A DNA stretch of 64,000 nt from Lucinisca nassula. Its lineage: Eukaryota; Mollusca; Bivalvia; Lucinida; Lucinidae. This document shows positions 53,431 through 63,649 of the stretch, one piece after another. A model generated the notes under the pieces. The model had not been told where the DNA came from. It searched no databases and was given only the letters and a program-made list of their open reading frames with translations. How positions within the stretch are numbered: position 1 is the stretch's first letter; every line of letters begins with the position of its first letter. The stretch covers positions 75,434,858 through 75,498,857 of the forward strand of contig OY757010.1 of NCBI GenBank assembly GCA_963580285.1. Reading direction: 5' to 3'. The position numbers were made by a program, and so were the translations under genes.

Positions 53431-55613
53431 AAGATCATGATCGATACAATTAACTTACTACACCCATCAAAGACACCAAAGGGAAAGAAACACAAACATT
53501 AAGCGACCAGACCATAATGGAAACCTAAACAAAGGAAGGCCATAAGGACAGTTACTTTCCCACAAAATGGCCATATGGCCATCCAAAATAAAAAGACACA
53601 AGTGATACACACAGTAAGTAACAAACAACAACATAAATAAACCGCCACATAAGAACCGGCTTGGAACGGTCTGTGGAAAGATTTCCACTGGGGGGCTTAA
53701 ATCGATTTTACGTGGCCACAATCCTCGCCCTTAATTCCGTCGCGAATTAGACAAATAATTTGTTCAGTCTGCATGAAGGCCTCCTAACTCATTAGTGTAA
53801 CATCTCCGTGAACACAAAAAATCAAAGAACCACAGAGGTGAGACAACGGTGAGGACTCGACAGAAAGAAACCACTGAAATGCTGGAGCAAAAAAAAACCA
53901 ACAGTTAGACTCTGATGGGCCCGACCAGAGACAGAGCATCGGGCACCAACCAACATTAACTAGAATTAGATCTCTCTAATTCTCAATAAGCCTTTACGTT
54001 GGAGCCGTCATAGAATCTGAGGCCTGACCCACCGGCGTGCAATTAAAGAGGGAAGCAAAGTTGCCAACTGTGATTGGGTTAACTACCATGCATGCAGTCT
54101 GTCGTATAACATCCATGTTGTACCCAATCTTTTTATATCGAAGAATGATTTACGAAATTGGGTGCTGAAGTCATTGCGGTTATATATTTTTCTGAATTTA
54201 TATACTTAGTCACCATAGAATTCGGGTTCCGATAGACCTTGTTGCAGAAGAGATTTAAGTCCAATATTGAAAATATGAAATTAAATCAGAATTGCGTCTA
54301 TAAAATTTTGAAAAGGCTTTGCGTAGTTTATGGTACCGATAACCCTGATTAAGGAGTTTAGCCATTAATAATTTATTACGAGTGTTGAAGTCAGTTACAT
54401 GACTACACACTCTAGCAAATCGAATTAATTGCGAAATATAAACGCCATAGGATGGCGCACAAGGAACATCACCATCTAAAAATGGAAAATTTACAATCTC
54501 AAAATCAAAGTCATCGCGTTTATCATAAATTGTGCACGAAACAAACCCATCTACAATAGATAGATGTAAATCCAAAAACGGGGCCTCGGTATCAGAAGAA
54601 TTTGCTTTATTTAACTGAAGTTCTAGGGGGTAAATCTGACTGATCAAACCATCGAAATAGGTTTTATCAATATTTAATAAATCATCTAAATATCTAGAAG
54701 TGGAGCTAAAAGCTTCAATAATTTCAGATTGGTTATCAATGGAAAGCGACAACATGAAGTCTCTTTCATAACAATACAAGAACAGATCAGCCACAAGAGG
54801 TGCGCAATTTGTAACCATCGGAATACCCACAATTTGTCTAAATAACTTAGCACCGAATCTAATATAAATATTGTCAAGTAGAAAGGTGAGGGCATCACAC
54901 ACTTTCTGACATGACCAAAGTGTATAATTCTTATGCTCTTTAGAAGTGAAAAATGCATTTCTGACATTACATGCAAGATAGAGAGAATCTTCTCTGTGAA
55001 AAGCCCATTCAATTAAATCAATTAGCTTTTCTTTTATAAGATTATGAGGAAGTGTAGTGTAAAGAGTGGAAAAATCTTAAGTAGACAGACTTGAAGCACG
55101 AAAATGTCTGGATTTCAATTTATTTAAAACCTTATTCAAATTTTTTATAGACCAAAACAGATTTCTTCCTGATCTTTCAAAGACTTTATCACAATATCTA
55201 ATCACATGCGTTTTAATAGCAGTAAGACAGGAAGTTAATAATTTAGAAAGTTGAGTGGTAGTGCAAGAGCTAGAATTTGCAATAAACCGTGCTTTGTAAG
55301 GTCGTTTATGAAGTTTTGGTAACCAGTATAGCGTAGGAAGCTTGTCTTGGCCTTCGGTAACACACACAGCAAACTTGGTGGCTGAATGACAAACATGTTT
55401 ATCTACTATAGCTCTCTCTTCAGCTAAAGGCTGAAGTTCATAGGCCTTAGTACCACCAAGCTCCTGCTTAAGCGTGTTAACATAGTGGAGCCGTCACACA
55501 ACGACGACGTTGTTAGCAGCCTTGTCTGCAGGGGCCAAAACAAACTTCTTATGAAATTCTTGAATACCTAGTTTAAGATGACATAAGACGTCTTGGGCTT
55601 AGGAGGTAATAAG
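53425..55613 (-). mobile_element. Penelope-like retroelement, longest copy
   Basis: The minus strand reads RT (55,598-54,255), a connecting 3' segment, then family D (53,960-53,430) ending caggaatcgatacaatt-like (atcatgatcgatacaattaa). This copy shows that family D, common as solo copies, is the 3' region of the RT element. The 5' end is truncated or unrecognisable; no GIY-YIG endonuclease was seen. Confidence 0.8.
54255..55598 (-). pseudogene. Penelope-like reverse transcriptase, two nonsense codons
   Basis: One frame runs through the interval, broken only by TGA at 55,494-55,496 and TAA at 55,077-55,079. In order: LAPADKAANNVVVV, LPTLYWLPKLHKRPYKARFI (the LPK.HK block), DFSTLYTTLPHNLIKEKL (motif A, just past the TAA), IVGIPMVTNCAPLVADLF (motif B), STSRYLDDLLNID (motif C), EAPFLDLHLS, then DKRDDFDFEIVNFPF and RYHKLRKAFSKFYRR. 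The ADK, LPK.HK, YLDD and PFLD order fits Penelope-type RTs better than LTR or LINE RTs; this is from memory of those families. Confidence 0.8.
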
Positions 55614-55682
55614 TTAGTAAACATCATCAGTGATCCTCACTCAGATATTTTAAAATTCCGCAGTGAAATCAATGATTCCGGC

Positions 55683-55996
55683 GGACTTTGTTTGTTTTGC
55701 AGTTTAACGGCCCAGTCAACACTATTTTAGGTCATTTTTGAGCCGGTCAGTATACCTATCCACATTTTTCCTGGGCAAGCTTATACGTAAGCGGTTAACC
55801 AGTATAGTGCACATTCTTTCGCCAGAAACTGACAACTGCCCTTCTTGAATCAGCGGACGGGAGAGAATGTCCGGAGAAAAGATTTCATGATCACTCTCCA
55901 CAAAGAATGTTGCCAACCGCGGCAGGTATCGAACCCGTGTCCTCCTGGTCACCAGTCAGATGCGCATCCAACTGAGCTACCGAGGCCGGCAAATAC
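55683..55996 (-). mobile_element. tRNA-headed SINE with SINE B-type tail
   Basis: The minus strand starts gccggcctcggtagctcagt (A box tagctcagttgg) with B box gggttcgatacc; the loop would give a GGT (Thr-like) anticodon. The body has gatcatgaaatcttttctcc and cagttgtcagtttctggcg. The tail atgacctaaaatagtgttga, then ctgggccgttaaact, is that of SINE B. No independent tRNA gene is implied. Confidence 0.8.
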
Positions 55997-56127
55997 ACTG
56001 TGACGGAGGGTTTGCTGAAGCAGAATATGGCACTACCTTTTGCAATATTGCACTGTTGGACATTCAGTTTGTGAATTTGTAGAAACGCATTACAGCAAGT
56101 AATCTGAATGACCAAAATGGGTGTGCC

Positions 56128-56176
56128 TGGATGGATTGTATCGATTCCTGATCATTGCCTTCTCTTTCATTTTGAC
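56128..56176 (+). mobile_element. Family D terminal scrap
   Basis: tgtatcgattcctgatcatt, then gccttctctttcatttt, matches the last 45 bp of family D. Confidence 0.5.
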
Positions 56177-56218
56177 GCAACAGAGGAAATAATGAAATAA
56201 TCAAGTAAGGTTTTAATA

Positions 56219-56402
56219 GTTTAACTCCTATCCTGCTGTTCACTACAACATACATTTGCAAACAGTCTTATCTGATCAGGATCTACACTGTTTGAGATTC
56301 AGATTGGGAATTTGTGGGAATAAGTTACATTGAGTAATCTGATTGGTTCTAAGTCAGAAATGGGTGTGACTAAATTAATTTTTCAGCTGGATAAGGGTTA
56401 AC
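56219..56402. mobile_element. Family H1 MITE, diverged
   Basis: ttaactcctatcctgctgtt at the left and cagctggataagggttaa at the right, with gcaaacagtctta and aggatctacactgtttg inside. Confidence 0.65.
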
Positions 56403-56445
56403 ACAAGCACAGTATAGCCGGGATCCTGCTTCCAAGTCAACATAT

Positions 56446-56603
56446 TTGCATTATTTGCTGGCTCCCAGCTCGCACATTTTCAATATTGGAAAAACAGGTA
56501 ACCAGACCCCCCTGACCTTTCAAGGTCAGGGGGGTCTGGTTACCTGTTTTTCCAACACTGATAAACTTCAAACTAGGAACCAGCAGATACTGCAAATAAG
56601 GTG
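56446..56603. mobile_element. Palindromic MITE L, copy 2
   Basis: Outer ends atttgcattatttgctggct and aaccagcagatactgcaaat; inner stem accagacccccctgaccttt / aaggtcaggggggtctggtt is almost perfect. Confidence 0.8.
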
Positions 56604-56854
56604 AATACTACAAGTAAATTGCATGTTAGATGGAACCTGCACTTCACACATAGGTGTAGATCAAGAATGGTGTTTTTAGATTGCTTTTAACCCTGCTTCA
56701 TGCTTCACATCCACTTTTATCATTTTATCTTTGCTCATGTCACTGTCTCATCTTGTACTTTGTCTCATTTGTTCGTACTTTTCAGCACAGATGGCGCACA
56801 CCTGTCAAGAATGCCTGCAAAGGTACTGTACCCACTATCTGTACACATAGGTAA

Positions 56855-56990
56855 CAGTGAGTACTTGTTAGATCCACCTCAATGATGTGGTTCTAATGTG
56901 CACTCAGAAGTGATTATTCAAGCACATATAAAAATTTCCCAAATTTTAATCAGAAAAATGTACTTTATCACATGGGTGTGTTATATTAAC
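56855..56990. mobile_element. Degenerate family A-prime MITE
   Basis: Weak stem gttagatccacctcaatgat / gtggttctaatgt; right end cacatgggtgtgttat. Confidence 0.45.
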
Positions 56991-56992
56991 CC

Positions 56993-57199
56993 TTATCCTG
57001 CTGAAAATGACAACCATTTCCTTTGCAAACAGTGCAGATCCGGATCAGATGGCTTCTGAAGAAGCCATCTGATCAGGATCTAGACTGTTTGTCATGCAGT
57101 TAGTGAACTGAAGGAATGCATTACATGAAGTAAATTGATTAGTGGATAGTCAGTGATGGGTGTGGCTAATTTAATTTATTCAGCAGAATAAGGATTAAT
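56993..57199. mobile_element. Family H1 hairpin MITE
   Basis: ttaacccttatcctgctgaa at the left and attcagcagaataaggatta at the right; stem gatcagatggcttctgaa / gaagccatctgatc. Confidence 0.8.
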
Positions 57200-57259
57200 G
57201 AATAGTCATGATACTCAGACAGTTGAATAGACAAGTTAGCAAACGCAGGACTGGTTTCT

Positions 57260-57700
57260 GTGTTTATTACATGTGTTTAATAAATTAACATTGCAGTACA
57301 CATGTGTAAAGATTCAAGCCACAGCTGAAGGATGTGCACACGTAACTCATATAATAAGCACATATGTTTATTACATTAACATTGCAGTACACATCTGTAA
57401 AGATTCAAGCCACAGCTGAAGTATGTGCACATGTAACTCATATAATAAGCACATATGTTTATTACATTAACATTGCAGTACACATATGTAAAGATTCAAG
57501 CCACAGCTGAAGTATGTGCACATGTAACTCATATAATAAGCACATATGTTTATTACATTAACATTGCGGTACTTCAAGCCACAGTTGAAGTATGTGTGCA
57601 TGTAACTCATATAATAAGCACTTACATCTGTAAAGATTCAAGCCACAGCTGAAGTATGTGTGCATGTAACTTGTACATATAATAAGCACTCGTACACATT
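57260..57700 (+). repeat. 91-bp tandem array, about 5 copies
   Basis: Unit: catatgtttattacattaac, attgcagtacacatctgtaa, agattcaagccacagctgaa, gtaactcatataataagca. The last units carry deletions. Confidence 0.9.
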
Positions 57701-57769
57701 AAGTACTCAATAACAAGGACTTAACAGGCTGACCTTTAACTGGAATATACAAAGTAAACTCAAGTGACA

Positions 57770-58570
57770 GAATGAAAATAGTAAAAGGGGAGGAAACTCA
57801 TCCAAATCTTGACCTCTTACCTCCCCCTTCATTAAGGTCTACTCATAGAGGAATGAATTTGCTCCTCAGGAGCAAATTCATTCCTCTGTGAGTAGACCCT
57901 TGAAGATAAAATCCTTTTTACTACAAGTAGACCCACTTTTCTGATGGGTTCAGTGTATATTAAAAGTAAACAAAGAGTTATGGTTACTGAATGAAAACAC
58001 TAATGGGAGAGGAAACTCATCTACTCTTAGAGAAAAGAAATTTACTCCTTGGGAGGAAATTCTTTTTTCTCAGAGTAGATCCCTTGAGAACAAAATCCAT
58101 TTGACTATGAGTAGACCCATTTTTCAGATGGGTTTCAGTGTACATTAAAAGCAAACAGAGAGTTATGATGATTGAATGAAAATACTAACAAGGCGGAAAC
58201 TCATCCAAAAATGTTTTTGTATCCCACTTCATGGAGATCTACTCCTACAGGAAATAATTTGCTCCTCAGGTGCAATTTCTTTCCCATAAGAAGAACCCTC
58301 GAGAACAAAATCATTTGTACGTTTCAGTGTACATTGAAATCAAACAGAGAGTCATAGAAATATTAACAGGGGAGGAAACCCATCCAAAGATACTTTTGCC
58401 TCAAACTTCATTAAGATCAACTCCTGCAGGAAATAATTTGCTCCTCAGGAGCAAATTCTTTCCCCTAAGAGAAGTGCCACTGAGAACAAAATCTTTTATG
58501 GGTTTCAGTGTACATTGAAAGCAAACAGAGATATGGAAATATTACCAGGGGAGGAAACACTTTAACAGGT
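57770..58570 (+). repeat. Tandem array of hairpin-forming units (~175-220 bp, about 5 copies)
   Basis: Each unit has gaggaaactcatcc, then a self-complementary stem such as gaatttgctcctcaggagca then aattc, flanked by tctactc / gagtaga, then tcagtgtacattaaaagcaa. Unit length shrinks from left to right. Confidence 0.8.
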
Positions 58571-58609
58571 CCAAAAATATTTTCATCATGTGATTAAGTC
58601 CATGTAATG

Positions 58610-58862
58610 AAGACCCCCCCTAAACCCCAGTTTATATAGAGAAAACTGGGGTTTAAGGGGGTATACATTATTTCTTTATTTCTGCTCCAACACATAGGTT
58701 ATGGGTACTCGTTAGAACCGCCTCAATGAGGTGGTTCTAACGAGCACCCACACCCTATGTTTGCAGAAAAAATAAGAAAAATATCACAGGTTTTCATTGG
58801 AAAAGTAGCCATTTTACAGATGTGACAAAATGCGCTATGTCGCACGGGTGTGTTATCGTAAT
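58610..58862. mobile_element. Family A-prime MITE
   Basis: aaaccccagtttatatagag at the left, stem gttagaaccgcctcaatgag / gtggttctaacgag, right end cgcacgggtgtgttatcgta. Confidence 0.75.
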
Positions 58863-58944
58863 ATACCTCCCACTTCATTAAGTTCTACTCTTAAAGGAAA
58901 GAATTTGCTCCATTTGCTTGAATCTAAGATTAGACACCTTGAGA

Positions 58945-59130
58945 ACACGCACATATGCTTTCACCAGAAACTGACAATTGCCCTTGTTGAATCCGTGGAA
59001 GGAAAAGAATGACCACAGAAAATATTTCATGATCAACCTCCATGAAAGAATGTTGCCGACCAAGGAGTTAGCGAACACGAGACCACCCGATCACCAGTCA
59101 TGAATCCGACTGAGCTACCAAGGCCAACTG
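58945..59130 (-). mobile_element. tRNA-headed SINE, 5' part
   Basis: The minus strand starts ggccttggtagctcagtcgg, then gtgttcgctaac at the B-box position, then gatcatgaaatattttctgt and caattgtcagtttctggtg. It is a second copy of the 55.7-kb SINE without its tail. Confidence 0.7.
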
Positions 59131-59332
59131 TTAATGGTCAGAACAGTAACTGCTCTAACAAGTATACCATCTTCTAAGTCAGTATTTTTGCTGAAAAAAA
59201 GTGAGTAGTGCAAAAGCTACTCACATTTTTCAGCAAAAATATTAGTGAATTTGGCATATTAAATGAGCAAAGTTCAAATGACATGTTTGCTAATGACATC
59301 TTTAGTTTTGACCAACTGGGCCTTAGGCCCAA
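59131..59332. mobile_element. Family M MITE, eroded ends
   Basis: tatttttgctgaaaaaaagt ... cacatttttcagcaaaaata stem; right end agttttgaccaactgggcc. Confidence 0.6.
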
Positions 59333-59376
59333 GTTGCTAACTTGGGCATCACATTAACAAGTGTGTGAAATGAACA

Positions 59377-59618
59377 GACCCCTAAACCCCACTTTATACA
59401 GAGAAAACTGGGGTTAACCGGAGAATACATTATTTTTACTATTTCTGCTCCAAGACATAGGTTGTGGGTACTCATTAGAACCGCAATTGAGGCGCTCTAA
59501 CGAACAACCTATGTTTGAAGTATAAATAAGAAAAATATCACAGATTTCCACCAGAAAAGTAGGCATTTTGGAGATATGAAAAAATGCACTATGTCGCATG
59601 GGTTTGTTTTCGTAATGC
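59377..59618. mobile_element. Family A-prime MITE
   Basis: cctaaaccccactttataca at the left, damaged stem attagaaccgcaattgaggc, right end catgggtttgttttcgtaat. Confidence 0.7.
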
Positions 59619-59806
59619 CAAGTGACTGTCACTCTTAGGAAACTACTGCAGAGAAAGGTCAACCTGTAATGTCAAAATAAAATATTTAAAACCACATTGT
59701 TCCCACTAATCTTGAAATTTTTCAAGCAGTTTTTATCAAATAAATAAACATATAGATACATAACAGAAGCAATACCATACAATCAACAGCCATCTCACAA
59801 CAACTT

Positions 59807-60019
59807 TAACCCTTATCTTGCTGAATATTCATGTAAGCCACACCCATTTCTGTTTATCAACCAATCAAATTACTTGATGTAATTTATTGCTACAAATTCA
59901 TAAACTGAATGCCAAACAGTGTAGATCCTGATCAGATGGCTTCTTCAGAAGCCATCTGATCTGGATCTGCACTGTTTGCAAAGAAAAGGGTCGTTGTGAA
60001 CAGCACGATAAGGGTTAAC
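59807..60019. mobile_element. Family H1 hairpin MITE, complete
   Basis: ttaacccttatcttgctgaa at the left and cacgataagggttaa at the right; stem gatcagatggcttcttcaga / agccatctgatc. Confidence 0.8.
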
Positions 60020-60282
60020 ATGTCTACATTATACATATTGAGGATCTTACATGAGTGGTCATTTAATATGAAATTTATGCTGTATGTCCAAAATGACACT
60101 GGAGATGACTTTGTCAAGCCTTGGCTTACCATCAGATCCTGTACCATCTGTTTGTGTTTTCTTCTACCGCTGTCAAATACATGTCAATAAATAGTGTTTT
60201 AAACCAACTTTATGAAACGAGCCTTTGGCAAGTTTCATAAATCTCATGAAATGACCATGAGTGTAAAATTCTGTTTATCATA

Positions 60283-60523
60283 TGGGCCCGCCAAGCTATT
60301 TTGGTACTTATCGCCTATGCGAGCAGCAAAGGTTCAGGCGAGCCTGTGCATCCGCGCAGTCTCGCCAGAACCTTCGCTGCTTGCTCATACAAGCAGTGAA
60401 TCAAGAGGAACCTTCAGACAGAAAGCCATATCCCTGGCCCCTCTGAATGGCTGGGCGTGCACAGTTAAAATTTGTCATGACGGAATGCTTGAAGACACAA
60501 ATTCGCTTTGTGGGGCTCATATA
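60283..60523. mobile_element. Family J MITE
   Basis: gggcccgccaagctattttg at the left and aattcgctttgtggggctc at the right, with atat on both sides. The internal stem gcagcaaaggttcaggcgag / ctcgccagaaccttcgctgc is strong. Confidence 0.7.
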
Positions 60524-60799
60524 ACAGCTTCAAATTGCATTTTTTTGCTAATGAAGTTCAGAAGAATGTCAATTGAATACATAGGGTCGTCACAGACGGC
60601 GTTGTAACGTTACGTACCAGTAATAAAGTGTTAACGTAAAAATTCTAAGAATTCGAACACCTTGAGGACTTGCTGTAATTTTCCTAAAATTTTAACAAAT
60701 GGGTTTCACGTTCTGGCAAGAAGCTCAAAAGGTTGGACCGAGTGGCAAATAGTGTAGACCCTGATCAGACTTCTATCTGCAATTTTTGGACCCCTTACC

Positions 60800-61019
60800 T
60801 GGGGCCAGTTGTTCAAAACTAACGACGTCGTTAGTTAACGTATCGTTAAAACTTTGATCATTTATTATGGCAAATTTGCTAATATTTTTGCTGAAAAAAT
60901 GTGAGCAGCTTTTTCAGCAAAAATACCAAAATTTTACATATTAAACTTGCTAGAACAGTTAACAATATGACCACTAACGAGCTCGTTAAGCTAACGATGC
61001 TTTGAACAACTGGGCCCAG
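60800..61019. mobile_element. Family M MITE, complete
   Basis: ggggccagttgttcaaaact, then aacgacgtcgttag, at the left; gatgctttgaacaactgggc at the right; single central stem ttgctgaaaaaatgtgagca. Confidence 0.8.
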
Positions 61020-61376
61020 ATTGTGAAACAAATCTGTTATGATTTTAGAAGAATTGCACCAAGTCCTCAAGGTGTCAAAATTATTCGGAGTTTTACAGAA
61101 AACTACCTCAGAATAATTGTGAGTTTACTGCAAGCACCCATTTCACAGAGGCTGTCTCACAACATTTCCTTAAACAGAGAAATCACCTCATATAAATAAG
61201 ATTCTTAAAATTAATCAAAAAATATTCTTAAGTATACTTCACAACAAACAGAAGGAATCACAGATATTGGCAATAAAACATTTGCAGAGGATGCAAGAAT
61301 TTTTTCAAAAACAGCCCAGACATGTCTTCATGCATGACTAACATAATTACTTGTAGTGTTGGAATTGTGTTTATAC

Positions 61377-61598
61377 ATCACAAAAACACACCCATATAAT
61401 TTTGCAACCCCACTTAAAGCCCACTTTTATATAGTAAAACTGTGGTTTACAGGGGTATGCATTATTTTTCTTCTGTCAAAAACATTGATTGTGGGTACCC
61501 ACAATCTTTATTTTGAGCAGAACTAAGAAAAATATCACCTTTTTTCATCTTAAAATTTGTGTTTACAATGTATTTGTATAGGCGTGTTTTCGTAATGA
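61377..61598. mobile_element. Family A MITE lacking the hairpin tip
   Basis: catcacaaaaacacacccat to ataggcgtgttttcgtaatg. The centre is reduced to gattgtgggtacccacaatc, so the shared 29-bp core is precisely absent. Confidence 0.8.
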
Positions 61599-61699
61599 TT
61601 TCTTTGGTTTGGGGATTAACAGTATATAGACAGCCTGTCAGTTAACCTAATCTTTAGCATGATTGGATTCCAGCTACAGAAGTCCTGGAAAGGGCAGGG

Positions 61700-62245
61700 A
61701 TGCATATTGTAAATTGACACAGTTAAGATGGACAGGCAATGTTAACCAGGATGCCTGAGGAACATCTGCCACAGAAAATCCTTGGTGGAAAATTAGAAAT
61801 GAACAAATGCTTCCATGGTGGTCAGAAGCAGTGATACAAGGACACCCTCAAAGCCTCTCTCAGGGACTTCAACATACCAACAGAGTTTTTGGAACAAACT
61901 GCAAGGGACCCAGCAAAGTGGTAATTAGGTGTGCTTATGAATATGAGGCCAAAAAGAATCAGCAAGCAGGAACTACTTCCTCAGCACAGAATTGAACATA
62001 CCAACAGAGTTGTGGGAACTAACAGCAGATGGCAGAGCAAAGTGGCAAGGCCTAATCAGAAGGGCTGCTTCTTAATAAGAGGCAAAGTGAATCAGCGAAG
62101 CTGAGTGAGAACTTGCTCAGCATAAGGCCAAAGCTAAGACATCACCAACAGAGCTTTCTTCCTCTGACCTCTCTTGCTCTATCTGCAATAGGCGGGTTAA
62201 GAGCCCAAATTGGTCCCAGCAGCATTTCTCATACCTGATTGAGAT
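61700..62245 (+). pseudogene. 3' end of a non-LTR (RTE-like) retrotransposon ORF
   Basis: Residues in shifting frames include LRWTGNV, then a GGQK-type block, YKDTLKASLRDFNIP, EYEAKKNQQ and finally CSICNRRVKSPNWSQQH, a C-terminal zinc-finger-like motif. The order LRW-G-V.RM, GGQ, YKD-LK-SL, CxxC is what I recall from the C-termini of RTE-like ORF2 proteins. The copy is 5'-truncated and frameshifted. Confidence 0.65.
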
Positions 62246-62297
62246 AATCTGGCCACTGTCAGTAAAGACAGAAAAATTATTATTATTATTATTAACC
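62246..62297 (+). repeat. 3' tail of the non-LTR copy with (ATT)n
   Basis: gtcagtaaagacagaaaaat followed by tattattattatta, a simple-repeat tail typical of some non-LTR elements. Confidence 0.6.
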
Positions 62298-62349
62298 TAA
62301 CCACACTTCTGCTGGCAGGTTAAACCTCAAAAACAGTTTACCCTTTTTG

Positions 62350-62640
62350 TACCACATAGGGGCTTGAAGAAATATATGGGCTGCATGATGCTTCCACGCA
62401 GAGCTGAATCCGGCCCGCACACAAGTACTGGTAAACCGCTTAGAGGATCTAAGCCTGTCCAGGAACCGCAGTGCGAGGCGGACCGTCCATGCTAAGAAAC
62501 CCTATTGGTTTCATTGGCGACAGGGCTTGAGATGTCATTTCATCTCAGTGTCGGGTAAAAGTCCCACAAAATTGGAAGCAACGTCTCCAAAATGACCTTT
62601 ACAGTGTTGACGGGGACGTTAAACCTCCAATCAAACAAAA
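62350..62640 (+). mobile_element. SINE B, full length, sense
   Basis: ggggcttgaagaaatatatg, gatgcttccacgcagagctg, agtactggtaaaccgctta, tttcatctcagtgtcggg, ttggaagcaacgtctccaaa, acagtgttgacggggacgtt then aaacctccaatcaaac in order. It defines both ends of the family. Confidence 0.8.
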
Positions 62641-62866
62641 AACCCTTTTTGTACCAAATGGAATCATTCTCCTTATATACTGCAGGTCTCCACTTCAAAC
62701 TTTAAGGGTGTCAGGCTGTGTTTTCTTCCAAATTTATTTGGAAAATGGCTGATCTTTTTGCAAACAGTGTAGGCCCTGATCAAGTGCCACAATGTGTTAT
62801 CTGATCTGGGCCTGCACTGTTTGCCAATTACCCATGTGGGCATTTTCGGTACAAAATGGGTTAACC
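62641..62866. mobile_element. Family H2 hairpin MITE
   Basis: Begins with an eroded aaccctttttgtaccaaatg and ends ggtacaaaatgggttaa; inner pair gcaaacagtgtaggccctga / ctgggcctgcactgtttgc. Confidence 0.75.
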
Positions 62867-62871
62867 CTTAC

Positions 62872-62958
62872 AGTGTAAATTCTTTTGCCAGTACCTGTCA
62901 ACAGCTTTACTTGAATCAGAAGAAACAAAAGAATGACTGTGAAAATATTTCACATTCC
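62872..62958. mobile_element. Degenerate body of the tRNA-headed SINE
   Basis: ttttgccagtacctgtcaac, tacttgaatcag, aaaatatttcac parallel the body of the 55.7- and 59.0-kb SINEs. Confidence 0.4.
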
Positions 62959-63094
62959 ATAGCTGTAGGGCATATTATGCATGTGCAAAGTTAAAACATG
63001 TTTGCTGTAAAAGTAGGAAAAATACCTCAATATAAAGAAGTACACTGTATTATGGATGTGGCAAAGTTAATTTATTCAGCAGTACAAGGGTTAA

Positions 63095-63417
63095 TGTGCT
63101 GAATGAAAAAAAATGTAAGTAATTCTCATAAAACTCTAGGTGGATTCAAAGGCATACATGAAGCAAAACCACTTCTGCTCTATTGTGGTGGAATAACACA
63201 GCAACCCTCATTTTGCTTCGTCTCCAGGAGAATAGGAGAAAATGATAGAAGAGATAAAAGTGAGTAAACAGGGAGACAGATGAGAATGAGGAACAAACAA
63301 ACAAATGGGGGGAAAAATCAGAGAAAAGATATGGCACCTTCCCACCTACCTACTGCAAGAACAAAAGTCATTACAGCACCACAGCACAATGAACTGCCCA
63401 AGCTGAACCTTGACTAT
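63095..63417. other. No gene or recognised repeat
   Basis: Purine-rich on the plus strand (agaaaa, gggaga runs); no exon signature. Confidence 0.35.
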
Positions 63418-63642
63418 TAACCCTTTTTGTACCAAATGGTATCTTCCTCCTTATATATAGCAGGCATCCATTCCAAAATTTAGGAGTGACAGGGGTTTTC
63501 TTCAAAATATATTTGGAAAATAACTGAACTTTTAGTAAACAGTGGAGGCCCTGATCAGACGCCGCATTCTGCGGCATCTGATCTGGGCCTGCACTGTTTG
63601 TCAGGGTACCAGTTTTTGGGTTTCTGGTACTAAATGGGTTCA
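63418..63642. mobile_element. Family H2 hairpin MITE, complete
   Basis: ttaaccctttttgtaccaaa at the left and tggtactaaatgggtt at the right; stem gatcagacgccgcattctgc / ggcatctgatc. Confidence 0.8.
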
Positions 63643-63649
63643 CTCTTGT

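Noticed and set aside
55915..55996. Functional tRNA-Thr (GGT) gene
   Set aside because: The acceptor stem does not close well, and the sequence continues into a SINE body repeated at 59 kb.
6090..58570. CRISPR array
   Set aside because: Repeats are long, contiguous minisatellites or hairpins without short unique spacers, and the sequence is eukaryotic.
60212..60607. 131-codon plus-strand open frame
   Set aside because: Mostly family J MITE; a diverged partner frame occurs on the opposite strand at 34.27-34.50 kb in the other copy.
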